Program-made: the position numbers and the translations under genes
Source of the DNA: JASMTM01 sp964441735
GTDB lineage: Bacteria > Thermotogota > Thermotogae > Petrotogales > Kosmotogaceae
NCBI GenBank assembly: GCA_964441735.1
Contig: CAYTVB010000039.1
Location: 1 to 17,865, forward strand
Reading direction: 5' to 3'
DNA: 17,865 bases
The notes under the pieces: model-generated
Database searches by the model: none
Seen by the model: the letters and a program-made list of their open reading frames with translations, nothing else
Told to the model about the DNA's origin: nothing
Shown: in pieces, positions 7,310 to 15,484 of the stretch
Position numbering within the stretch: position 1 is the first letter of the stretch
How the letters are laid out: each line of letters opens with the position of its first letter

Positions 7310-8317
7310 TTATAGCACCTCCGATAGCTTCACAGATTTTCCTGTTTCTGCTGATTTGTTGGCTGCAAGAGATATTTTTAGAGCTTCTATTGCTTCATTA
7401 CCATCAACGGGAATATGATTCTCTCTTTTTACAGCGTTGATAAACTGTTCAATATGGTATCTATAAGGATTAGTGGCCATAGGAGTAGACTTTGAAAAAT
7501 CCGGATAATGTTTTGAGATTGTTTGTATTCTCATCGTTGAATCCTCATCACTGTCATAGGTAATCATGCCTTCCTTTCCAACAAATTCAAATGATGTTTT
7601 GAATTTAGAAGGAGCATTTTCCGGTTCTGCCCAGCTCCCTTCAACATGTGCAAGAGAATTATTCTTAAATTTAATAATTGTCAGGGCATGATCTCTGTTA
7701 TCACCGGGATGAGAAGGAGTTTTCTTTACACTTCTTGCAGTTACATTATCAATTTCACCAAAAATTGTCCTTAAGTAATCGAAATCATGAATGGAAAGAT
7801 CAACAAGAACTCCACCGCTTTTGTCCAATTCGTTAAACCAGTTATTCCAGCCATGTTTCGGAAAAACTCCTCCTCTATACATTCTTGCCATAACGACTTT
7901 GCCAATTGCTCCATCTTTCAATAAAGAAGCAGCTTTTGAGTAGGCTTGAAAAAACCTTACTACATGGTTAACACCAAGCAGCACATTATTTTCTTCACAG
8001 ATTTCAACCATTTCTCTGGCATCTTTTAAACTCAATGCTATTGGTTTTTCACAAAATATGTTTTTCTTATTTTTGGCAGCTTCTACAACAAGCTTTCTAT
8101 GAGTATTTGTTGGTGTGCATATACTGACTATATCTATTTCTTTATCATGGAGTATTTCGTCAACTGATGCAATCTCTGAAGAAGCTATTTCGGCACATTC
8201 TTTACTCTGTTCTTCAGAGAGACTTGATACAGCTTTTACGTTTATTCCATCGATTTCACTGTAGGCTCTAGAATGAATCTTTCCCATCATTCCACAACCA
8301 ATAATTCCTACATGCAT
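7310..8317 (-). CDS. Gfo/Idh/MocA family oxidoreductase (first), inositol-dehydrogenase-like
   Basis: A 335-residue cytoplasmic NAD(P)-dependent dehydrogenase. The Rossmann motif GCGMMGKIH (7-15) is canonical, and FCEKPIALS carries Lys91. GGVLVDLSIHDFDYL places Asp173 and His177, giving the Lys-Asp-His catalytic set in nearly the same positions as in inositol 2-dehydrogenases. The family also oxidises glucose, 1,5-anhydro-sugars and amino-sugar nucleotides, so myo-inositol as substrate is only a hypothesis. AGGAGGGA before ATG 8317 overlaps the TAG stop of the upstream PHP gene (14-bp gap). It forms the oxidative step of the pathway with the next gene. Confidence 0.92.
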   Translation of the reverse strand: MHVGIIGCGMMGKIHSRAYSEIDGINVKAVSSLSEEQSKECAEIASSEIASVDEILHDKEIDIVSICTPTNTHRKLVVEAAKNKKNIFCEKPIALSLKDAREMVEICEENNVLLGVNHVVRFFQAYSKAASLLKDGAIGKVVMARMYRGGVFPKHGWNNWFNELDKSGGVLVDLSIHDFDYLRTIFGEIDNVTARSVKKTPSHPGDNRDHALTIIKFKNNSLAHVEGSWAEPENAPSKFKTSFEFVGKEGMITYDSDEDSTMRIQTISKHYPDFSKSTPMATNPYRYHIEQFINAVKRENHIPVDGNEAIEALKISLAANKSAETGKSVKLSEVL

Positions 8318-8331
8318 GATCTTTTTCCCTC

Positions 8332-9108
8332 CTATATGATTTTTATGTTTTTTTGTGCAATTTTTTCTATGTCAAGAAAATCGCTTTCCTTCAAATTTAA
8401 TTCCTGAATTACCATGTTTAAGTAGTTCCTTTTCGATACCTGTTTAGCCATATGAGAATCAGTACCATAAGAAAACGTGACACCAGATTGTTTCATAATA
8501 TCCAGTACCGATAGTCGAGGTGTCTCTGATGGTTCATGTATTTCCAGAGCAACATTGTTTTCAACAAGGTCTTTTGCTAACGCTGAATACCACTCAGCGG
8601 TAAAGTATTTTTCAATTATGTGCTGTTCAATTTCTCTTTTCTTTTTGAAACTCGAATCATTATCAATAAAAGGAGAAAGAGGAAGGTAACCTTCAACATG
8701 CCCTAAAATGTTAAATCCTCCTTTTTTTACATTCACACTTATTGTTTCTTTGTATGTATTCCAGTATTCATTCATATCCGGTTCTTCAAGTGGAAGCTTA
8801 TGAAGGCTTGCAATTGTATATTCAATTTCATTGCTTTTATACGGCAACAATACTCCATTTTTGCCTAGTCCTGTCTCTACACCCAGATATACAGTTATTC
8901 CAGCGTTTTTTGCCTTTTTTCTAAATGAGTTAAATTCATTGATATAATTTCTTGAGAAATCTATGCTATACGAGTGTCTGAGTTCAAAATGATCTGATAC
9001 ACCACAGACATCTACATAACCATTTAGGGCTTCAAGTAGATCGTTGAAGCTCATTTCTCCGTCAGAATGTTTTGTGTGAAGATGATAGTCAAATTTAGTT
9101 AAATTCAA
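8332..9108 (-). CDS. PHP-domain phosphoesterase (histidinol-phosphatase type)
   Basis: 258 residues, no signal peptide, so cytoplasmic. All PHP metal-binding motifs are visible: HLHTKHSDG (His9, His11, Asp16), SDH (Asp39, His40), GVETG (Glu78), SLHK (His103), GHVEG (His137), EIHEPSE (191) and GTDSH (Asp217, His219). The family includes histidinol-phosphate phosphatases and phosphoesterases of other small substrates. There is no histidine-biosynthesis context here, so a phosphomonoester or cyclic-phosphodiester step in this pathway is more likely than HisK function. The start is TTG: the preceding in-frame ATG would hit a stop, and GAGGT lies seven bases upstream, overlapping the TGA of the NPP gene. 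Confidence 0.88.
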   Translation of the reverse strand: MNLTKFDYHLHTKHSDGEMSFNDLLEALNGYVDVCGVSDHFELRHSYSIDFSRNYINEFNSFRKKAKNAGITVYLGVETGLGKNGVLLPYKSNEIEYTIASLHKLPLEEPDMNEYWNTYKETISVNVKKGGFNILGHVEGYLPLSPFIDNDSSFKKKREIEQHIIEKYFTAEWYSALAKDLVENNVALEIHEPSETPRLSVLDIMKQSGVTFSYGTDSHMAKQVSKRNYLNMVIQELNLKESDFLDIEKIAQKNIKII

Positions 9109-9118
9109 TTGTCATACC

Positions 9119-10228
9119 TCATTTCATTAGTGATTTACCGTCAAAGTGCTCAGATGATTCAATATTTAACAAATCCAGCGTTGTAGGCGTTATATCAACA
9201 AGGGTTCCATTATTTATGAGTTTTTTTGTGTTATCAATACCTTTAAACATAAAAACCGATGGTTCTTCATGGTATGTTCCGTGATAACCAAAAAAAGAAC
9301 CTGGTTTTCTTGATTTCAGTGCAGTTGAATATCCCTTTTTAAAACAGAAAGAAAGATCTGCGTATTCAGGGTTGTGCATATTTTTCATCTCTTCTTTTGT
9401 ATAAACTTTATCTATTACTTTAAACTTATCAAGCATATTTGCCAGTAATTCTAGTTTGTTTTTTGCTTTTTCCGAAAGCGCGCAAATTGGAATCGTTGGA
9501 AATCTTAGCATTAATATATCTGTATCATCAGAAACATGTTGTTCTACTTTACCCATTTCAGCTTTAAGATCTAGTAGTTTATTAATCGCGCTCATCCTGA
9601 AATCTGTTGGATTTGTTGCAAGTGTCATGGAATGATCTGAAGTTATTGCAATAGCAAAATCTCTTAATTTTTCCTTTAAATAATCATTTATAAGTTGAAG
9701 CTCTTTATCTATCTTTTCAAGCTCTCTAATTGTTTTATGATGCATTGGCCCAAACTGATGACCAATAGAATCCAGAGATTGATAGAGACAGAATATTGCG
9801 TCATATTCATTTTCTTCCATCTCTTTAATAATTACTTTTCTTATAGCCTCGCTTTTTCTACCATTTACCTGAGTATGTTTTACTCCTTTTCTTCCCTGAA
9901 GCATAAAATGTTGAACAGAAAGAATGTTGTAATCATTTTCATATAAGCAATCCGTAATGGGAGGGCTTTTCAAATCTCTCAACACACCCTCAACCTTTCT
10001 TTCTTTTTTATTAAATACCATATTGGAATGTATTCCATGTTTTTCCGGAAAGACTCCGGTCAATATAGTACTCATCATGGGTGTGGTTAGCGTAGGGAAA
10101 CACGATTTCATGTTCTCTACTGCCATCCCATTCTTGGCAATGCTATCTAAAAAGGGAGTTTTGGCCTTTTCAAGTACTTCTGGTCCCAGAGAGTCTATGG
10201 TTATAAAAAGAAGTGGAATATTTTTCAT
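9119..10228 (-). CDS. NPP-type phosphodiesterase (alkaline phosphatase superfamily)
   Basis: 369 residues with no signal peptide, so probably cytoplasmic. It belongs to the type I phosphodiesterase/nucleotide pyrophosphatase branch of the alkaline phosphatase superfamily. Visible two-metal residues are Asp12 (ITIDSLG), the nucleophile Thr48 in FPTLTTPMMSTILTG, Asp153 and His157 (SLDSIGHQFGP), Asp198-His199 (TSDHS) and His316 (GYHGTYHEEP). The Asn that usually follows the nucleophile motif (TFPN) is replaced by Met51, which may change substrate preference. The gene overlaps the upstream EEP gene by the ATGA stop/start and is followed after 10 bp by PHP. It should cleave phosphodiesters or monoesters of an imported compound; the exact substrate cannot be read from sequence. 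Confidence 0.9.
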   Translation of the reverse strand: MKNIPLLFITIDSLGPEVLEKAKTPFLDSIAKNGMAVENMKSCFPTLTTPMMSTILTGVFPEKHGIHSNMVFNKKERKVEGVLRDLKSPPITDCLYENDYNILSVQHFMLQGRKGVKHTQVNGRKSEAIRKVIIKEMEENEYDAIFCLYQSLDSIGHQFGPMHHKTIRELEKIDKELQLINDYLKEKLRDFAIAITSDHSMTLATNPTDFRMSAINKLLDLKAEMGKVEQHVSDDTDILMLRFPTIPICALSEKAKNKLELLANMLDKFKVIDKVYTKEEMKNMHNPEYADLSFCFKKGYSTALKSRKPGSFFGYHGTYHEEPSVFMFKGIDNTKKLINNGTLVDITPTTLDLLNIESSEHFDGKSLMK

Positions 10229-10992
10229 TTTAATTCCAGCTTTGAAACAACAGGCAAATGATCTGATGCATATGATGAAACTGTGTATGCATCACGAATC
10301 TCGAAATAATTGTTTACGAATATATAATCAATCTGCGACCCTGGTCTGTCTGCAGGTATAGTGTGAAGATCTTTACTTAAAGCATGATTAACTGAACTAA
10401 AATTATCAAATAACTCTGGAACACCATACTGCAAATCAAATAATTCTGCATTAAAGTCGCCGGCGATAATCGTAGGTGTATTTTCATACTCATAATAAAC
10501 ATCCAGTATTCCCCTGAGTTCTGTCTGGACCTCCATGATACCACCAAGGCCAAGATGGGTTCCCATTACTAGAACATCTGTGCCTTCAATTTCAGTGATG
10601 ATGGCAGCACAACCCCTATCAACCGCAAGCATCCACTCAGGTCGTGGTAATACAAAACCAAATTCTTCTTTTATGGGAAATTTACTCAAAATGGCATTAC
10701 CATAGTCACTTTTATTTTCTGCTGAACTAAAAAAGCGATTCATCCCTAGTTCTTCAGCGATTATATCAGCCTGGTTCATTTCACCACTTCGGGGATTTCC
10801 CTGATCTACTTCATTGAGTATTAAAATATCAGGATCAACCTTTTTTATCGTTTCAACCACTCTGGAGAAGTTGAATACATCATCAACTCCTAAACCATGC
10901 CTAATATTGTACGTCATAACAGTCAACGGAGTTCCCATTAAAAAACCTCCAAATAAAACAAAGAACAGAACAAATATTATTGCTCTACGCAT
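10225..10992 (-). CDS. Exported endonuclease/exonuclease/phosphatase (EEP) family hydrolase
   Basis: 255 residues with an N-terminal signal peptide (MRRAIIFVLFFVLFGGFLMG), so periplasmic or secreted. The EEP fold is complete, with the motifs MTYNIRHG (Asn29), LNEVD (Glu61), GTHLGLG (His146), AGDFN (Asp179, Asn181), QIDYIF (Asp222) and SDHLPV (Asp244, His245). The family covers DNase I-like nucleases, sphingomyelinases and inositol-polyphosphate 5-phosphatases; small bacterial members with this layout are usually annotated as endonuclease/exonuclease/phosphatase or metal-dependent hydrolase. Its start overlaps the end of the alkaline phosphatase gene by 16 bases and its ribosome site is weak (GGATGTGG), so translation is probably coupled. 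Confidence 0.9.
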   Translation of the reverse strand: MRRAIIFVLFFVLFGGFLMGTPLTVMTYNIRHGLGVDDVFNFSRVVETIKKVDPDILILNEVDQGNPRSGEMNQADIIAEELGMNRFFSSAENKSDYGNAILSKFPIKEEFGFVLPRPEWMLAVDRGCAAIITEIEGTDVLVMGTHLGLGGIMEVQTELRGILDVYYEYENTPTIIAGDFNAELFDLQYGVPELFDNFSSVNHALSKDLHTIPADRPGSQIDYIFVNNYFEIRDAYTVSSYASDHLPVVSKLELK

Positions 10993-12080
10993 AATTCCAC
11001 ATCCAGAAGTTCACAGATTTTTCCAGGAATTTCTTTAAGGTGGTAGAATCCTGAAAAGCTTTGTGCTCCATTTCCATATGCAATGATAGGAACATACGCA
11101 GCTGTGTGATCATTACTTGACCAACTCATGGAAAAGTCACCATCAGGTTTTCCATAAGGAACTGCAAGGCCACCTGTTTCGTGGTCTGAAAGCAAAATCA
11201 AAAGGTCTTTTTCCAGGTTCAACCGGGAGAGTAAAAATCTTAAAACATCTCTAGAAGCTACCAATTCAGCCTTTACGGCTTCCGAATCATTAACATGCGA
11301 AGCATCATCGATTCTACCCGCTTCTATTACCAGTAAACTATTTCTGTCTTCTTGAGAGTGAACATCAAATGCTCTCTCGACCATTTCAAGAAGTGTGGGC
11401 TCATTAGGAAGAAGATCATTTTCAAAATTTTTATCTCCCATGGATACGAATGCAACCGTCCCTTTTATGCTATCTGATTCAGGTGAAGAAATTTCTTCGA
11501 AATTTAGTCCCAGAACCTTATAGCCAGTGTCAACTAACTCAAATATTCTACTGTTTGGTGTTGGTTTCTGTGTAAAGGGATTTACTCCAAGTTCTTCTAG
11601 ACCGCCTGCATAAAATAGATCTAGCGGACTTTCCATTAGGTAGTCTGTGATTTTCTTTGTGTCTCTGCGTTGTGCATGAGCATAAACAGCTGCCGGAGTG
11701 GCATCATAGTAACGTGTATTTGTTATAAGGCCCAGCCACCAGCCATTACTCTTTAGAATATCTATAAACGTATTTACTATTTCTCCTTTTTTGTTCATCC
11801 CGACATAACCTGTTAATGTTTTTGCTCCAGAAAATATTGCAGTTGCAGCAGCTGCAGAATCTGTTACCAGATTGTCCACAGCCTCGTTTCTTCCAACACC
11901 GATTATTGGATTGTAACCATTCATTTCTTCTCCCGTTTCAAGCTCTGAAATGAACAGGTGGTTGAATCCCATTCCATCGCAAATCAGTATAAATATATTT
12001 TCGGGTTTATTGTTTTCTAAAGAAAAAACAACCGATGTAAAAAGAAAAACCAGTACTAAAAGCACAAAAAGTTTTCTCAT
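10977..12080 (-). CDS. Exported alkaline phosphatase (PhoA family)
   Basis: 367 residues with a signal peptide (about residues 1-20), periplasmic. It hydrolyses phosphate monoesters by a phosphoserine mechanism. Key residues are all present: Asp35 (ICDGMGF), nucleophile Ser75 in VTDSAAAATAIFSG, Asp126/Thr128 (DATPAA), Glu253, Asp258 and His262 (IEAGRIDDASH), Asp299-His300 (SDHETGGL) and His325 (NDHTAAYVP). It is shorter than E. coli PhoA (about 450 residues), so surface insertions are missing. AAAGGAGTGG precedes ATG 12080. Lying in a sugar-transport operon with a ROK regulator rather than beside pst/pho genes suggests a catabolic role, not phosphate starvation. Confidence 0.93.
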   Translation of the reverse strand: MRKLFVLLVLVFLFTSVVFSLENNKPENIFILICDGMGFNHLFISELETGEEMNGYNPIIGVGRNEAVDNLVTDSAAAATAIFSGAKTLTGYVGMNKKGEIVNTFIDILKSNGWWLGLITNTRYYDATPAAVYAHAQRRDTKKITDYLMESPLDLFYAGGLEELGVNPFTQKPTPNSRIFELVDTGYKVLGLNFEEISSPESDSIKGTVAFVSMGDKNFENDLLPNEPTLLEMVERAFDVHSQEDRNSLLVIEAGRIDDASHVNDSEAVKAELVASRDVLRFLLSRLNLEKDLLILLSDHETGGLAVPYGKPDGDFSMSWSSNDHTAAYVPIIAYGNGAQSFSGFYHLKEIPGKICELLDVELCVEQ

Positions 12081-12092
12081 AAAACCACTCCT

Positions 12093-12929
12093 TTAACCCT
12101 TTAAACCCGTCATAGTTATTCCTTGAATAAATTGTTTTTGTAATATAAGGTAAACAACTATTATAGGGATTACTGCCATTGCTGCTGCCGTTATTTGAAG
12201 GTGCATTAAGTCTCCATAACGTTGCGTAAAATACTGCACTCCCAACTGAATTGTCCTGTGTTCATCGTTATTTACAACAAGTAATGGCCACAAGAAAGCG
12301 TTCCATGTTGCCATAAAGGAGAAAATTGCTAGCGCAGATAGAGGTGCCCTAATATTGGGAATAACTATAATTCTGAAAATCTGAAATTCAGAACAACCAT
12401 CTATTCTGGCAGCATCAATGAGATCATTGGGAATACTTACAATAAACTGTCTCATGAGAAAAATACCAAAAATACTCACTGCACCTGTAACTATCAAAGC
12501 TATGTATGTATCAACAAGTCCAAGATTATAAATCATAATATATAGAGGAATTATTGTAACAGGAAAGGGAATCATCATAGCTGCAAGCATTGTTTTGAAA
12601 ATGATATTCCTTCCTTTGAATTTATATTTTGCAAAAGCAAAACCAGCAAGACTTGAAGTAAAAAGGGTTAAGATAACAGCAACTGTTGTTATAAACAAAC
12701 TGTTTAAATAGTACCTAAGAAAAGGAACTGATTTAAATACCTCTATATAGTTCTTAAGTGTAAAATCATCGGGAAGAAATTTAGGCGGAAATCTCATGAG
12801 TTCGCTTTGATCTTTAAATGTAGATAATAGCATCCATACAAAGGGCATAACCATTATTATGGAAAATGCTATCAACAATATATATGAAATTGTGTGAACA
12901 ATTAAGTCAGTTTTTCTTTTTGATCTCAA
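12093..12929 (-). CDS. Sugar ABC transporter permease, MalG/UgpE type
   Basis: 278-residue inner-membrane subunit of a carbohydrate ABC importer with about six membrane segments. The cytoplasmic EAA loop that docks the ATPase is at about residues 172-191 (DAARIDGCSEFQIFRIIVIP). The C-terminus ends in the GITMTGLKG tail typical of this family. The start is TTG at 12929, with AAGGAGG seven bases upstream inside the last codons of the partner permease and only 2 bp between genes. It pairs with the 12932-14182 permease. No ATPase gene lies in the window, so a shared MsmK/UgpC-like ATPase encoded elsewhere is expected. Confidence 0.94.
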   Translation of the reverse strand: MRSKRKTDLIVHTISYILLIAFSIIMVMPFVWMLLSTFKDQSELMRFPPKFLPDDFTLKNYIEVFKSVPFLRYYLNSLFITTVAVILTLFTSSLAGFAFAKYKFKGRNIIFKTMLAAMMIPFPVTIIPLYIMIYNLGLVDTYIALIVTGAVSIFGIFLMRQFIVSIPNDLIDAARIDGCSEFQIFRIIVIPNIRAPLSALAIFSFMATWNAFLWPLLVVNNDEHRTIQLGVQYFTQRYGDLMHLQITAAAMAVIPIIVVYLILQKQFIQGITMTGLKG

Positions 12930-12931
12930 GA

Positions 12932-14182
12932 TTAATCCTCCTTAAAGACCCTGGTAACTCTCATCTGAATAAGTGTTATAACAAGAATTATTGCAAAAAG
13001 AACAAGTGACATCGAGCTAGCGTATCCCATCTGTAGTTTGTTAAACCCTGTTTGCCAGATATAGAAAACAGCTGTTTTTGTATCAGCGGTTCCACCAGTC
13101 ATCATGTATATCTCGGTAAAGACCTGGATGGCACCTATGGTAGATGTTATGAAAACAAAAACCAGAGAAGGTTTCATAAGCGGAATAATAATATTCTTAA
13201 CCTTCTGCCAGCGTGAAGCACCATCAATATCTGATGCTTCCAGTATTGTTTTTGGAATATTGTTCAGACCAGCCAGGAAAATTATGATGCTGTAACCAAC
13301 AGATCTCCAAACTGAAACGAGTACCACAGACCAGATAGCAATATCCGGATTACCCAGCCAATCAATGGGTTCAAAACCAAACTGGCTTATAAGATAATTA
13401 GCAACACCATAGTAGGGGTGATATATCCAGTTCCAGATAACGCTTATTGCAACAACTGAGGTCACAGCTGGAAGAAAATAAATCACTCTGAATATGCTTT
13501 TAAACTTCGGAATAGAATATATTAAAAGCGCGAAGAAAAATGCTATAACGATTTTTGCAGGTATAACACCGATTGCATATTTGAAACTTATCCAGAGAGA
13601 CCTCAGAAAATACTCATCTGAAAAGGCCTTTTTAAAGTTCGCAAGTCCAACAAAAGGTTTATTTGGGACAAGGATATTCCATCTATGGAACGAAATAAAG
13701 AATGCAAACATGGCAGGGAAAAAGGTTAAAAAGAAAACACCACAAATTGCAGGCAAAATAAACAAATAGGGAGCCCTCTTTTTATCGGGAATAAGTCTTA
13801 CAACGGCAACTAACACAACTGCACTACCTATTAAGGAAATCCACCACCCATAGCTGGATACTTTCAAAAAATCGAGGAAGAATTTTGTTCTTAAAACTTC
13901 CTGCCATTCCGACCTCATGAATAGAATGGTTATGTTTAATGTAAACAAAGATACAGCTGCGCCCAGTAAGAATGCAATTCTTCTGACAAGGATAAACAAT
14001 CCAAACAGTCCCAGTAAAATCACATATACAAGTAGTAGGTTAGCTGTACCCCAGAATGACATATCAGTGATTTTATATGTGACATTCCCTGATGCATAGG
14101 GCAAAAAGAAAGATAAAACTATGAGTGATATCCCTGCTATTATCATCATTTTATTGACTGGATGCTTTGAAAAATCGAACAT
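12932..14182 (-). CDS. Sugar ABC transporter permease, MalF/UgpA type, with N-terminal membrane extension
   Basis: 416 residues, longer than the usual 290-300 of UgpA-type permeases. Residues about 135-416 are the standard permease, starting at APYLFILPAICGVFF, with the EAA loop at about 315-334 (EASDIDGASRWQKVKNIIIP). The extra N-terminal part carries about four hydrophobic segments (roughly 11-30, 46-66, 69-88, 112-130), an added membrane module of unknown role. GGAGGT lies before ATG 14182. An intercistronic hairpin separates it from the solute-binding protein gene. Confidence 0.92.
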   Translation of the reverse strand: MFDFSKHPVNKMMIIAGISLIVLSFFLPYASGNVTYKITDMSFWGTANLLLVYVILLGLFGLFILVRRIAFLLGAAVSLFTLNITILFMRSEWQEVLRTKFFLDFLKVSSYGWWISLIGSAVVLVAVVRLIPDKKRAPYLFILPAICGVFFLTFFPAMFAFFISFHRWNILVPNKPFVGLANFKKAFSDEYFLRSLWISFKYAIGVIPAKIVIAFFFALLIYSIPKFKSIFRVIYFLPAVTSVVAISVIWNWIYHPYYGVANYLISQFGFEPIDWLGNPDIAIWSVVLVSVWRSVGYSIIIFLAGLNNIPKTILEASDIDGASRWQKVKNIIIPLMKPSLVFVFITSTIGAIQVFTEIYMMTGGTADTKTAVFYIWQTGFNKLQMGYASSMSLVLFAIILVITLIQMRVTRVFKED

Positions 14183-14200
14183 TAAAAGACCTCCAAATCA

Positions 14201-14218
14201 GGGGCTTTAGAAAGCCCC
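14201..14218 (-). promoter_or_regulatory. Intercistronic hairpin after the solute-binding protein gene
   Basis: Perfect 8-bp stem GGGGCTTT/AAAGCCCC with a 2-nt loop, 9 bases after the binding-protein stop and about 18 bases before the permease start. No U-run follows on the minus strand, so full termination is unlikely. Such hairpins between binding-protein and permease genes commonly protect the upstream mRNA and lower downstream expression. Confidence 0.65.
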
Positions 14219-14227
14219 CGGTTTAAA

Positions 14228-15472
14228 TTAAAATATTCCAAAGGTTTCCTCAAGATATTGATTGATCTCTTTTATTGCTTTCTTCAATGCTTCTTCAGGG
14301 TCAGCATCTTTATTAATAATATTGTTGTAAGCTGTTTCTCTAAGAAGTGCTGCTGGATTTCCCCAGCCTACAGAAAACGTTGGCACCGCATAGTTCAATG
14401 AATCAAGTATCGGAGATAATAATGGATCGTTTGCAAATTCTGGATCATTAATCACGCTTTTATAGGAAGGTAGTTCGCCTGTTTCTTTGAACCATCTCTT
14501 TTGTGCTTCTGGAGAACTAATATATGCAAGCCATTCAGAAGCAATTTCTGGAGTTGTACAGTCACTCATAAGAACAAGAGCCCAGCTTGTCAAAACAGAA
14601 CTTCTGTTTCCTGTTTCCGGATGTGCAGGAGGGAGAGCGGTTCTGATTTCAAGATCGGGATGTCCGCCAACCTGGAATGAACCAACCATTGCTCCATGAC
14701 CAAAGACCATGGCTTCTTTCATTTGTCTGAATCCTGTCCATCTTGAACCAAATTCAGGCACATACACTTTATGTTCAAGTACCGCGTCTGTAAGAAATTT
14801 AAGACCTTCAAGTTGGGCTTTTTCAAATATAATCTCCGATTTTTCATCGCTTGCCCAGAAGGTAGCACCAGCTTGTCTCATAAAAGATTCTATAACGGGA
14901 GAATATCCGCCAATTCCCAACCCTGATTGAACCATTTTGTTACCTTCCCAGATGGTTAATTTCTTTGCATATTCCAGTAATTCGTTCCAATCCTTCGGGG
15001 GGTTATCTCTATCTAAGCCGGCTTCTTCAAATAAGTCAGGATTGTAAAACAGCACAACTGTTTGTACGTCTGTCGGAAATCCATATAGTTCATCATTAAT
15101 TATTAAATTGTTTATTGCTGCATCAATACATTTTTCTCTCATTTCATTTGCAGAAGTAATACTTCCGGACATTGGCTGAATAAGGCCGTAATTGTAGAAT
15201 TCCTTCATCGCCATTGCGGGAATTTGTGCCACATCTGGTCCACTTCCGGCTGCAAGAGCAGCAAGTAATTTGGTTTTGTATTCTGAATATGGTATTGTTT
15301 GAACCTTGATTTCCACATCAGGATGATCTTCCATAAACTGTGAAGCCATTTCCATTATTATCATTGCTCTACTGGGTGAATGGTGCATCCAGTGAACAAG
15401 TTGTGTCTTGGCCATCATAAAAGTACTTGCCAGTAAAATAATAGCTATTAAAATAATTACTTTGCCTTTCAT
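14228..15472 (-). CDS. Family 1 extracellular sugar-binding protein
   Basis: 414-residue periplasmic ligand-binding subunit of the ABC importer. It has an N-terminal signal peptide (MKGKVIILIAIILLASTFMM) with no lipobox cysteine, so a soluble periplasmic protein is expected. Family features include the early VHWMHHSP strand, YKTKLLAALAAGSGPDVAQI, LYGFPTDVQTVVLFYNPDLF, and the W-rich C-terminal half. These place it with MalE/UgpB-like proteins. The ligand cannot be deduced, but the phosphatase neighbours make a phosphorylated polyol or its dephosphorylated product plausible. ATG 15472 is chosen because AGGAGGTG lies exactly six bases upstream; an earlier GTG falls inside that site. Confidence 0.94.
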   Translation of the reverse strand: MKGKVIILIAIILLASTFMMAKTQLVHWMHHSPSRAMIIMEMASQFMEDHPDVEIKVQTIPYSEYKTKLLAALAAGSGPDVAQIPAMAMKEFYNYGLIQPMSGSITSANEMREKCIDAAINNLIINDELYGFPTDVQTVVLFYNPDLFEEAGLDRDNPPKDWNELLEYAKKLTIWEGNKMVQSGLGIGGYSPVIESFMRQAGATFWASDEKSEIIFEKAQLEGLKFLTDAVLEHKVYVPEFGSRWTGFRQMKEAMVFGHGAMVGSFQVGGHPDLEIRTALPPAHPETGNRSSVLTSWALVLMSDCTTPEIASEWLAYISSPEAQKRWFKETGELPSYKSVINDPEFANDPLLSPILDSLNYAVPTFSVGWGNPAALLRETAYNNIINKDADPEEALKKAIKEINQYLEETFGIF

Positions 15473-15484
15473 TAATTGCACCTC

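Noticed and set aside
9957..10361. 134-codon plus-strand ORF opposite the NPP and EEP genes
   Set aside because: It lies antisense across two genes with full catalytic motifs, and its translation shows no domain; it is a shadow ORF.
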